A DNA stretch of 64,000 bases from Xanthomonas sp. SI (GTDB lineage Bacteria > Pseudomonadota > Gammaproteobacteria > Xanthomonadales > Xanthomonadaceae), in NCBI RefSeq assembly GCF_014236855.1, contig NZ_CP051261.1:4836001-4900000 (forward strand). Reading direction: 5' to 3'. This document shows positions 18,601-24,552 of this stretch, piece by piece. Position numbers and translations under genes: made by a program. How positions within the stretch are numbered: the stretch's first letter is position 1; every line of letters begins with the position of its first letter. The notes under the pieces are model-generated. The model worked only from the letters and a program-made list of their open reading frames with translations, was not told the origin of the DNA and did no database searches.

Positions 18601-19257
18601 CAGCACCGTTTCTGGGTCGAAAGCGACTTGGCCTGGCGCACCGCCGAATCGCTGATGCCCGGCGCGCAACTGCGCGACCTCAACGGCCATCGTCTCCGCC
18701 TGCTGGGCAATGAGGAGCAGGTCGTCGGCACCGATGCCGACACCTTCAACCTCACTGTCGAAGAGCTGCACAGCTACTACGTCGGTGCCGGCGTGCTGGT
18801 GCACAACGGCGGAGTGGACATTGGCCTGGGGGGCGACTTCGTCATCTATCGCGGCACCAACGTGAAATACCCCGGGCAGGTCTATATCGGTCAAACCACG
18901 CAACTGGACGTGCGCGGCGCCCCCCGCGGGGACAAGGCGCGCGAACTCGAGCATCAAAAGGCCGCTCGCCGCAAGCTCGCCGATGACGCTAGTGGCATAA
19001 AGAAGCTCAGCGCACGGGACAAGGCGTTCTATGAGTTCATGGAGGGAGCGAAGCTGGAGCCGATCGTCGAGGGCATCGGCACCCAAGCGCAGGCGGACTA
19101 TCTTGAGCAGCGCAACATCGAACTGGAGCGTCAGGTTTCCGGCAAGGACAAGGTGATGAACCGGCGCAACGAGATCACCAACGATAGCCACATGAAAGCG
19201 GTGGTGGAGGCGATTAAGGCCGATCCTGCGGTGAAGGCGAAGGGTTACTGTCCATGA
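15601..19257 (+). CDS. eCIS polymorphic effector: DUF4157 - coiled linker - Hint - GIY-YIG-like nuclease
   Basis: A 1218-residue modular protein. A Cys-rich N-terminus (CACGNHTAAGDSCDAC, 27-42) and a DUF4157 domain (about 123-200) with the HELAH motif (192-196) form the module typical of eCIS-linked cargo. A long middle region includes hydrophobic segments (about 636-685) that could insert into membranes. A Lys/Glu/Ala-rich repeat and coiled coil (about 775-930) follow. A Hint autoprocessing domain starts at Cys935 (CFAPDTPVWTSDG) and ends at VLVHN (His1068-Asn1069). The last ~147 residues are the toxin candidate: VIY (1081-1083), 11 residues, then YIG (1095-1097), with later Arg and Glu residues (VRGAPRGDK, DYLEQRNIELE) as expected for a GIY-YIG nuclease. 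The GIY assignment is from motif spacing only. The start overlaps the previous stop. Confidence 0.85.
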   Translation: MSRGMPVIARRPAAPVTVAAGLLQRKCACGNHTAAGDSCDACRKKKSLGVLRYASGTDHGTDDLAVSQPGDALEREADAAADRIVGPGRMPSTASSAPEDIGSSAQPHAASASARVASVLGRAGNALPPALRQTMEEGFGRDFSRVRIHHDAEAAHSADAVGALAYTVSDQIVFGRGQFMPDTHPGQRLLAHELAHVVQQSSGRVSRMIARDTPAEAGGDCVKGRPLGEAIKSAAAPAANTPVYRIWGAWREGDNTLSFLRRTLTDWIKWRFGGIDSRQFAAVLDYGLLTTRGEAAGNPGCQVKITVDYDAMSNLRQLAGEAAREKRATEAAKAQPAPSGDGSKDIAPAASDGGKDATAPAPAAAAESAMPPSNATPHTAQIKGKPGQGMPALGDFGQLGDKVAEDRYQDEYRTVPVSADATVMRDPKRAELYLAILEQYHGRSPTAADHAAAADGLDQVELEKIIDGKPMRRVLTALFGQGFREFEQVGGSELDRFSILIQIVCEQFTRGNPTATHNQLQIGKGFPEQGVLGIVERGTGLLLYTDAGIPLAGLAGVGFRDKGFIATKVAKDAWGLNIANVADPGLRSLLNALRQTFGDPMRMAVAGAEVYFNNIELVNGKVQAGLAHEVKQKFVDMLPFFIGFIAGHAVSALLMRVPNPYVASVGIALKGLLTAAGYVMEIDFAAGAMQRLLQAAAHLSKFERNDRGEVSALSESHLNAAAKLIQDMVAEIAAMFATMALGKLISGAHSGLRKLRIECTHCALKGPGTTEAKTLTPEAKPEAKGEAKAEAGAKAEAKGETKTEAQLKPEAKQAEATPVEKAKQRLQELGESKSGKRKELADLRQRRSELLEQRRKAVGEKDAAIREWDAAKDHATRDAARDKARAANERATQLRERLDALPSEEGVSKDLKRLDTEIGIENIKADPNSRGTLPCFAPDTPVWTSDGPRPISELRPGDRVWAWDFATGTRRLRPVLQVHRGLTKGFRRLTADGMTILATRQHRFWVESDLAWRTAESLMPGAQLRDLNGHRLRLLGNEEQVVGTDADTFNLTVEELHSYYVGAGVLVHNGGVDIGLGGDFVIYRGTNVKYPGQVYIGQTTQLDVRGAPRGDKARELEHQKAARRKLADDASGIKKLSARDKAFYEFMEGAKLEPIVEGIGTQAQADYLEQRNIELERQVSGKDKVMNRRNEITNDSHMKAVVEAIKADPAVKAKGYCP

Positions 19258-19269
19258 AGGAGCACGCAC

Positions 19270-19710
19270 ATGTCCTGGTGGGATGACGAAGACGATATCC
19301 TCGGCGACGAACCCGCCGATCGGATCAAAGCCTCCCTGCGCACGCTACTGGCCCGCCGTCGCGACGCCGGCCAGCCCGCGTTATCTGCAGACGAACTGCT
19401 CGAGGCTTTCGCGGCGGCACTGCAGGCAGCACGATTACGCCCTGCGTTCACCGGTCTCGCCTTGCTGGTCGGCGACGCCCCGCCACGCGAGTACCGTGGC
19501 AGCAGCCAGGCCGGTCCGGCTGATGCGCGCGCAGCATTCGCCGAAGCATTTCCGGCAATCGTGGAGGCCTACCGCAAGCGCTTCGACCGAGCGCCACGAC
19601 CGGTGGAGATGGTGAAGACGCTCGATTTCCTGGCCGGCGCGGATCCACACACCTATTTCCCCGATCTCGTTGCCGACACGGAAACGCCCGTACGTCTGGT
19701 GATGCAATGA
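19270..19710 (+). CDS. putative immunity protein for the upstream effector
   Basis: A 146-residue soluble acidic protein with a strong ribosome-binding site (AAGGAG) overlapping the effector stop. It begins MSWWDDEDDILGDEPADRIK, an opening similar to small proteins (WxxD..xLGDEPAD) that accompany polymorphic toxins. The body is mainly helical with no enzymatic motif. Its position immediately after the toxin-bearing C-terminus is the standard place for an immunity gene. It shares an ATGA overlap with the next gene, so it is an integral member of the operon. Alternative: an eCIS adaptor unrelated to immunity. Confidence 0.55.
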   Translation: MSWWDDEDDILGDEPADRIKASLRTLLARRRDAGQPALSADELLEAFAAALQAARLRPAFTGLALLVGDAPPREYRGSSQAGPADARAAFAEAFPAIVEAYRKRFDRAPRPVEMVKTLDFLAGADPHTYFPDLVADTETPVRLVMQ

Positions 19711-21074
19711 GCACGCGCGATATGTCGCGATGGCCGGGGATCGCGCGCCCAAAACGCGACATCGTCAGAGTCGCGACGCAGACACCGGGCGGGCAGCAAC
19801 TGGAGCCAGTGCTGCGCGCCCATATGGAATCGCGTCTGGGTTGCGACTTGAGTAGCGTCCGCGTGCATACCGACCACACTGCCGCCGTCTCTGCGCGCAG
19901 ACTCGATGCGGCGGCCTATACACAGGGCAATTCGATCTTTTTTGGCGCCGGGCGGTATCAGCCGACGCAGCAGCACGGCCAGCACCTGCTTGCGCACGAA
20001 CTTGCCCACGTCGCACAGCCGACATCGTCCGCCGCCACCGGCATCGCCGCGCCGGATCATCCGAGCGAACGCGAGGCGCACCGGGTCGCCGATATCGTGA
20101 CCGCCGGCGGGCGCGCCACGCCAACCGCCGCCCGTGGCGGCGCGATCCAACGCCAGCCGCTGCCCCGCAGTTCGACGCTGCCCCCGCTGAGCGGCGGTGA
20201 GGCTCTGCTGGACAATGCCTCGCCGTTTCTCGCGGCGGCGGCCGGGTCGGCCGCGCTGGATGCTTTCGATACCGGCCGGGCCGAGCTGAAGCCTGGGCAC
20301 CACGCGCAACTGGCGTCGGCCGTACGCAACATCCTCACGCTGCTGAAGCAGTATCCGTTGTCCAGGATCAGGGTCATCGGCCATGCCGACACCGCCGGCG
20401 CCGAGGCCTCGAACCTGGCATTGGGCCAGGATCGCGCCGCGGCGGTAAAGCAGGCACTGGTCGAATTGGGCATTGCCGAGACGCTGGTCGAGACATCGAG
20501 CGTGGGCGAAGGCGAGCCGCAGGCGGTGACGACCCGCGACGGGACCTCGCATCCGAAGAACCGCCGGGTCGAAATCCGGTTCTCTCCGGAAAAAATGCCG
20601 CTGCGTTCGATGCTGCCCGAACTTACCCGGCCGGGGTCGGTGGTCTCCGCGCCTCCCGGTCCAGCTGGCGCTACCGCGGCGTTGCCCTATTCACTGGATC
20701 CGCTGGGAATCCGGCGCGGGACGCTGCTGCCGGCGCCGCCGCCGGGTCCCTTGCGTCCAGAATCGCAGGCGCTGCCGCCGGACTTCTGGAAGCCGCTGCC
20801 GCCGTTGCCGAAGGGCGCCGGACCGAGATCGTTGATGGACGCCATCGGCGAGGAGATCGTCGATCCGCTCGTCGACAAAGTCGCCGCGCGGCTGCCCAAG
20901 CTGGCGCGCGACAAGATGAAGTCGGGCATCCGCTCGGCGATCGTCGCGGGCGCCAAGAAAGGTGCCCGCGCCGTCGCGGAGGCCGCGGGCCTGCAGGATT
21001 CCAAAGGTCTGGAGGCCATCGAAAAAGCGGTTGAGGCGGCAATCAAGATGAACGCGCAGGAGCAGCGGCCATGA
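19707..21074 (+). CDS. DUF4157-OmpA fusion protein
   Basis: A 455-residue protein. The N-terminal DUF4157 domain (about 28-102) includes GCDLSSVRVHTDHTA and the HELAH motif (97-101). An OmpA C-terminal-like, peptidoglycan-binding domain (about 185-293) has DTGRAELKPGHHAQL, RVIGHADTAGAEASN, LGQDRAAAVKQALVELGI and the NRRVEIRF end. A Pro-rich linker and a helical tail (about 375-450) follow. There is no signal peptide, which is odd for an OmpA-type domain and suggests it is handled by the injection system itself, either as a second cargo acting on cell wall or as a part that anchors the particle. It overlaps genes on both sides by ATGA. Confidence 0.85.
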   Translation: MSTRDMSRWPGIARPKRDIVRVATQTPGGQQLEPVLRAHMESRLGCDLSSVRVHTDHTAAVSARRLDAAAYTQGNSIFFGAGRYQPTQQHGQHLLAHELAHVAQPTSSAATGIAAPDHPSEREAHRVADIVTAGGRATPTAARGGAIQRQPLPRSSTLPPLSGGEALLDNASPFLAAAAGSAALDAFDTGRAELKPGHHAQLASAVRNILTLLKQYPLSRIRVIGHADTAGAEASNLALGQDRAAAVKQALVELGIAETLVETSSVGEGEPQAVTTRDGTSHPKNRRVEIRFSPEKMPLRSMLPELTRPGSVVSAPPGPAGATAALPYSLDPLGIRRGTLLPAPPPGPLRPESQALPPDFWKPLPPLPKGAGPRSLMDAIGEEIVDPLVDKVAARLPKLARDKMKSGIRSAIVAGAKKGARAVAEAAGLQDSKGLEAIEKAVEAAIKMNAQEQRP

Positions 21075-21724
21075 GTGGGTACGCACGCGCTCCCAGACTG
21101 CTGCATGGCGGCCTGGTACTGCTGGACGCGACCACCGGTATCGTCCTGCGCCTCATCGCCCTGCAGTACAACCCGGACACCATGACCCGCAGCCTGCAGG
21201 TCAAGGGCGTCGGCACCGAATCCGGCGATCGCAGCGAGGCGATGCGGCTGAAGGGCCCCGCCGTGGAGACGATCAAGCTGGAGGCGGAGATCGACGCCAC
21301 CGATGCACTGGAGACGGCAAGCGCGCCGGCTGTCACCCTCGGCCTGCATCCGCAGCTGGCCGCACTCGAGGTGCTGGTCCATCCGCACAGCATCGATCTG
21401 CTGCGTGCCGACGCGATCGCCGCGTCCGGCGCGCTGGAGATCGCACCGGCGCTGGCGCCGCTGTCGGTGTTCGTGTTCGGGCCGAACCGGATCGTGCCGG
21501 TGCGCATCACCGAACTGAGCATCACCGAGGAGGCGTTCGACGTGGCGCTCAATCCGATCCGCGCCAAGTTGAGCCTGAGCCTGCGCGTGCTCAGCGTAGA
21601 CGATCTGGGCTTCGACAGCCGCGGCGGCGGGCTGTTCATGAGCTATCTGCAGGCCAAGGAGCGGCTGGCTGGACGCGCCACCGCCAGTGACTTCCGCGCG
21701 TTCGGCATTTCCGGCGTTCCCTGA
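21071..21724 (+). CDS. Afp7/Pvc7-like baseplate tube-initiator protein
   Basis: A 217-residue protein whose start (LLHGGLVLLDATTGIVLRLIALQYNPDTMTRSLQVKG) matches the N-terminal domain of eCIS tube/baseplate proteins (Afp7, T4 gp53/gp54-like role). The middle has alternating beta strands consistent with a tube fold. In Afp and PVC a LysM domain is fused at the C-terminus; here it is a separate gene 11 bp downstream. The protein would join the spike hub to the inner tube. Confidence 0.78.
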   Translation: MSGYARAPRLLHGGLVLLDATTGIVLRLIALQYNPDTMTRSLQVKGVGTESGDRSEAMRLKGPAVETIKLEAEIDATDALETASAPAVTLGLHPQLAALEVLVHPHSIDLLRADAIAASGALEIAPALAPLSVFVFGPNRIVPVRITELSITEEAFDVALNPIRAKLSLSLRVLSVDDLGFDSRGGGLFMSYLQAKERLAGRATASDFRAFGISGVP

Positions 21725-21735
21725 GGAGTTCCTGC

Positions 21736-22059
21736 ATGGCCAACTACGACTTTCCTCCCGGCAGCCGCTACCACGCGACCGAGATCGCTATGCTGCGCCG
21801 CGACGACGGCACCGTGGTGCCGTACCTGCGCCGCCGCTTCCTGCCTGCGGTGGAGAGCTTCAGCGTGCTGCACGAGCATCGCGTGGTCGAAGGCGAACGC
21901 CCGGATCACATCGCCGCTGCCGAACTGGGCGATGCCGAAGCGTTCTGGCGGTTGTGCGATGCCAATGGCGCGATGCATCCGGACGAGCTGGTCGATGCGA
22001 TCGGCAAGGTGGTGCGCATCACCCTGCCCCACGGCGTGCCCGGACCGGGACGCGAATGA
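21736..22059 (+). CDS. LysM-like baseplate protein (split Afp7 C-terminus)
   Basis: A 107-residue protein: a short beta N-terminus (YHATEIAMLRRDDGTVVPYLRRRFLP), then VLHEHRVVEGERPDHIAAAELGDAEAFWRLCDAN, a LysM-type fold as found in T4 gp53 and Afp7. In phage baseplates this module binds sheath initiator or wedge proteins rather than cell wall. A GAGGAG ribosome-binding site lies upstream. It overlaps the next gene by four bases. Confidence 0.75.
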   Translation: MANYDFPPGSRYHATEIAMLRRDDGTVVPYLRRRFLPAVESFSVLHEHRVVEGERPDHIAAAELGDAEAFWRLCDANGAMHPDELVDAIGKVVRITLPHGVPGPGRE

Positions 22060-23189
22060 GCATGCTCAAGGGCATCCAGCTGACGCTGATGATCGGACCG
22101 GCAGTGCCGGTACCGGCGCCGCGCGCGGTGGTGGATGCGCTGCAGAGCGTCAAGATCACCAGCGGCAAGGACAAGAGCGGTTTCCAGCTGAGCTTCGCGG
22201 TGAGCAAGACCTCGCCGCTTTTGAACACGTTGCTGCCGGCCGGCTACTTCGACCCCATCGCCACACGGGTGATCGTGATGGTCACGCTAGGCGGCCAACC
22301 GCACGTGCTGATGGACGGCATGGTGACCCAACAGGAACTGGCGCCGAGCGACGAGCCGGGGCAATCGACGCTGACCATCACCGGCGAGGACCTGAGTGCG
22401 GCGATGGACCTGATCGAGCTGTGCATTCCCTACCCGAACATGTCGGACACGGTACAGGCCTACGCCACGCTGGCCAGGTACGCGTGGTTGGGTGTGGCGC
22501 CCATCGTCATTCCCGGCTTTTTCCCGGAGCAGCCGATCATGACCAACAAGATCGAGTCGCAGAACGGCACCGATCTGGAGCACCTCAAGCTGATCGCCAG
22601 CAACAACGGCTTCGTGTTCTACGTCGAACCCGGGCCGTTGCCCGGCCAGAGCATCGCCTACCTGGGACCGAACATCCGCATCCCGGTGCCGCAGCCGGCA
22701 CTGAGCGTGAACATGGATGCGCATACCAATGTCGAATCGCTGAGCTTCTCGCTGGACGGGCTGGCCAAGGAGACCATGCTGGTCACGCTCGACGACCCGA
22801 TCACCGGCAAGATCCCGACGCCGATCCCGATTCCGGCGGTCAACATCTTCCAGCCGCCATTGGGCGCGCGGCCTACCCTGCCGTTGAAGATGGTGCTGGC
22901 CAAGGAAATCGGCGGCCGTTCGGTTCCGTTCACCCTGAAGAAGATGCTCGGCCGCTTGCTGGTCGGTGCGGCCAACGCGATCACCGTCAGCGGCTCGCTG
23001 GATGTGTTGCGCTACGGCCACGTGCTGCGCTCCAAACTGCTGGTCGGCGTGCGCGGGGCGGGGCTGGCTTACGACGGCCTGTATTACGTGGATAGTGTCA
23101 CCCACAGCATCAAGCGTGGCGAGTTCAAGCAGAGCTTCCAACTCAGCCGCGACGGCCTGATCTCGCTCGCACAGAAGGTGCCGCTATGA
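22056..23189 (+). CDS. spike hub protein, gp27-like (Afp8/VgrG N-terminal part)
   Basis: A 377-residue protein related to phage late-control gene D/gp27. Characteristic segments are SVKITSGKDKSGFQLSFAVSK, FDPIATRVIVMVTLGGQPHVLMDGMVTQQEL, STLTITGEDLSAAMDL and NGTDLEHLKLIASNNGFVFYVEPG. The C-terminus (GLAYDGLYYVDSVTHSIKRGEFKQSFQLSRDGL) is the hub strand that carries the needle. In Afp8 and VgrG this is fused to the gp5 part; here the gp5-like part is a separate, translationally coupled gene (ATGA overlap). Confidence 0.88.
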   Translation: MSMLKGIQLTLMIGPAVPVPAPRAVVDALQSVKITSGKDKSGFQLSFAVSKTSPLLNTLLPAGYFDPIATRVIVMVTLGGQPHVLMDGMVTQQELAPSDEPGQSTLTITGEDLSAAMDLIELCIPYPNMSDTVQAYATLARYAWLGVAPIVIPGFFPEQPIMTNKIESQNGTDLEHLKLIASNNGFVFYVEPGPLPGQSIAYLGPNIRIPVPQPALSVNMDAHTNVESLSFSLDGLAKETMLVTLDDPITGKIPTPIPIPAVNIFQPPLGARPTLPLKMVLAKEIGGRSVPFTLKKMLGRLLVGAANAITVSGSLDVLRYGHVLRSKLLVGVRGAGLAYDGLYYVDSVTHSIKRGEFKQSFQLSRDGLISLAQKVPL

Positions 23190-23710
23190 GCGCCAATCGC
23201 TACCCAGGCCTCTACCGCGGCACCGTCGCCTTCAACAACGACCCCGAGTTCCGTGGGCGCCTGCTGCTGACCATCGCCGACGTGCTCTCCTTCGTCCCCT
23301 CGACCTGGGCCGAGCCGTGCACGCCGCTGTCCGGCCCACCCGGGCCGATGGGCGTGTACATGGTGCCGCCGCCCGGCGCAGGGGTGTGGGTGATGTTCGA
23401 GCACGGCGACGTCAACAATCCGGTGTGGCTGGGCTGCCGCTTCGACACGCCGGCCGATCCGCCGATCGACGCCAAGCTCAGCAATCCGCTCGACCCCAGC
23501 ATCGTGTTCCAGACGCTGCTGAAGAACACCGTGGTGATCAGCGATCTGCCGCCGACCCCGCTCACCGGCGGCATCGTCCTGCGCAGCACCACCGGCGCGA
23601 TGATCGTGGTCAACGACAGCGGCATCTATCTCAACAACGGCAAGGGCGCGGTGATCTCGATGATCGGCCCGGCAATCAACTTCAACCTGGGGGCGATGAC
23701 GATCACCTGA
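23186..23710 (+). CDS. spike needle protein, gp5-like OB-fold plus beta-helix
   Basis: A 174-residue protein: an OB-fold (YPGLYRGTVAFNNDPEFRGRLLLTIADVL ... VPPPGAGVWVMFEHGDVNNPVWLGCRFD) typical of gp5/VgrG/Afp8 needles, followed by a short triple-stranded beta-helix (GIVLRSTTGAMIVVNDSGIYLNNGKGAVISMIG). It lacks lysozyme. It would trimerise beneath the gp27-like hub and be tipped by the PAAR-like protein encoded next. Confidence 0.88.
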   Translation: MSANRYPGLYRGTVAFNNDPEFRGRLLLTIADVLSFVPSTWAEPCTPLSGPPGPMGVYMVPPPGAGVWVMFEHGDVNNPVWLGCRFDTPADPPIDAKLSNPLDPSIVFQTLLKNTVVISDLPPTPLTGGIVLRSTTGAMIVVNDSGIYLNNGKGAVISMIGPAINFNLGAMTIT

Positions 23711-23794
23711 GCCGCGCAGGCACACGCCGCGCGGCGAATGCGCCGCACACGCCGATGCGAGCGCCTCGGCACCCATCCCTCGGAGGAACGCGCA

Positions 23795-24154
23795 ATGCCC
23801 GGATTCCTGCTCCACGTCAACGCCGGCATGACCTGCCAGCACGGTACCGGCCAGGCCAAGATCGCGCCGACCCAGCCGCGCGTACTGGTCAGCGGCCAGC
23901 CGGTGGCCACGCTGCCGCCCGGGCCACCGACGATCGGCGTGCTCGGCTGCCTGTTCACCCTGCCCAACGGCAAGCCGCAACCGTGCGCGACGGTGCGCTG
24001 GAGCATGCCCAGCGCACGGCTGCTGATCATGGGGCTGCCGGCGTTGCTCGCGCCGGCGCCCGGGCCGGCGCCGGGCATCTGCCAGAGCGCCGAACAGATT
24101 CCCCAAGGTGCGGCGCAAATCGTCGCGATGCAGGCCCGCGTGCGCGCGCTGTAG
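23795..24154 (+). CDS. PAAR-like spike-tip protein
   Basis: A 119-residue protein, start supported by CGGAGGA eight bases upstream. The pattern PGFLLHVNAGMTCQHGTGQAKIAPTQPRVLVSGQPVATLPPG ... CLFTLPNGKPQPCATVRW is characteristic of eCIS/T6SS PAAR-like tip proteins, with Cys and His residues (C38-type, H20-type) placed for metal binding. It follows the needle gene, as expected. Confidence 0.78.
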   Translation: MPGFLLHVNAGMTCQHGTGQAKIAPTQPRVLVSGQPVATLPPGPPTIGVLGCLFTLPNGKPQPCATVRWSMPSARLLIMGLPALLAPAPGPAPGICQSAEQIPQGAAQIVAMQARVRAL

Positions 24155-24178
24155 CGCGCACGCTTCCAGGAGAACGCC

Positions 24179-24535
24179 ATGGATCTCGCCTTCCCGTTCC
24201 GTCCCGATGGCCGCGGCCGCAGCGCGCAAGCCGACTATCCGCGGCACGTGCGCGACATGATCGAACAACTGGTGTTCACCTCGCCGGGCGAGCGCGTCAA
24301 CCGGCCCGAGTTCGGCAGCGGCCTGCTGCAATTGGTGTTCGCCGCCAACAGCCCGGAGCTGGCAGCCACCGTGCAGTTCACCCTGCAGGCGGCGCTGCAG
24401 CGCTGGCTGCAGGACGTGATCGACCTGCACACGCTGCAGGTGACCGCGCAGGACGCCACGGTGACCGTGCAGGTGGGCTACCGCCTGCTGCGCGACGGCA
24501 CCGAGCAGGACGCCAGCTTCACCCGCGCGCTGTGA
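24179..24535 (+). CDS. baseplate wedge protein, gp25/GPW family (Afp9-like)
   Basis: A 118-residue protein with the conserved GPW/gp25 features FPFRPDGRGRSAQADYPRHVRDMIEQLVFTSPGERVNRPEFGSGLLQLVF. The EFGSGL motif contacts the sheath initiator in T4 and R-type pyocins. It is the platform from which sheath assembly starts. A CAGGAGAA ribosome-binding site precedes the ATG. Confidence 0.93.
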   Translation: MDLAFPFRPDGRGRSAQADYPRHVRDMIEQLVFTSPGERVNRPEFGSGLLQLVFAANSPELAATVQFTLQAALQRWLQDVIDLHTLQVTAQDATVTVQVGYRLLRDGTEQDASFTRAL

Positions 24536-24552
24536 TCGACGAGGACGCCACG

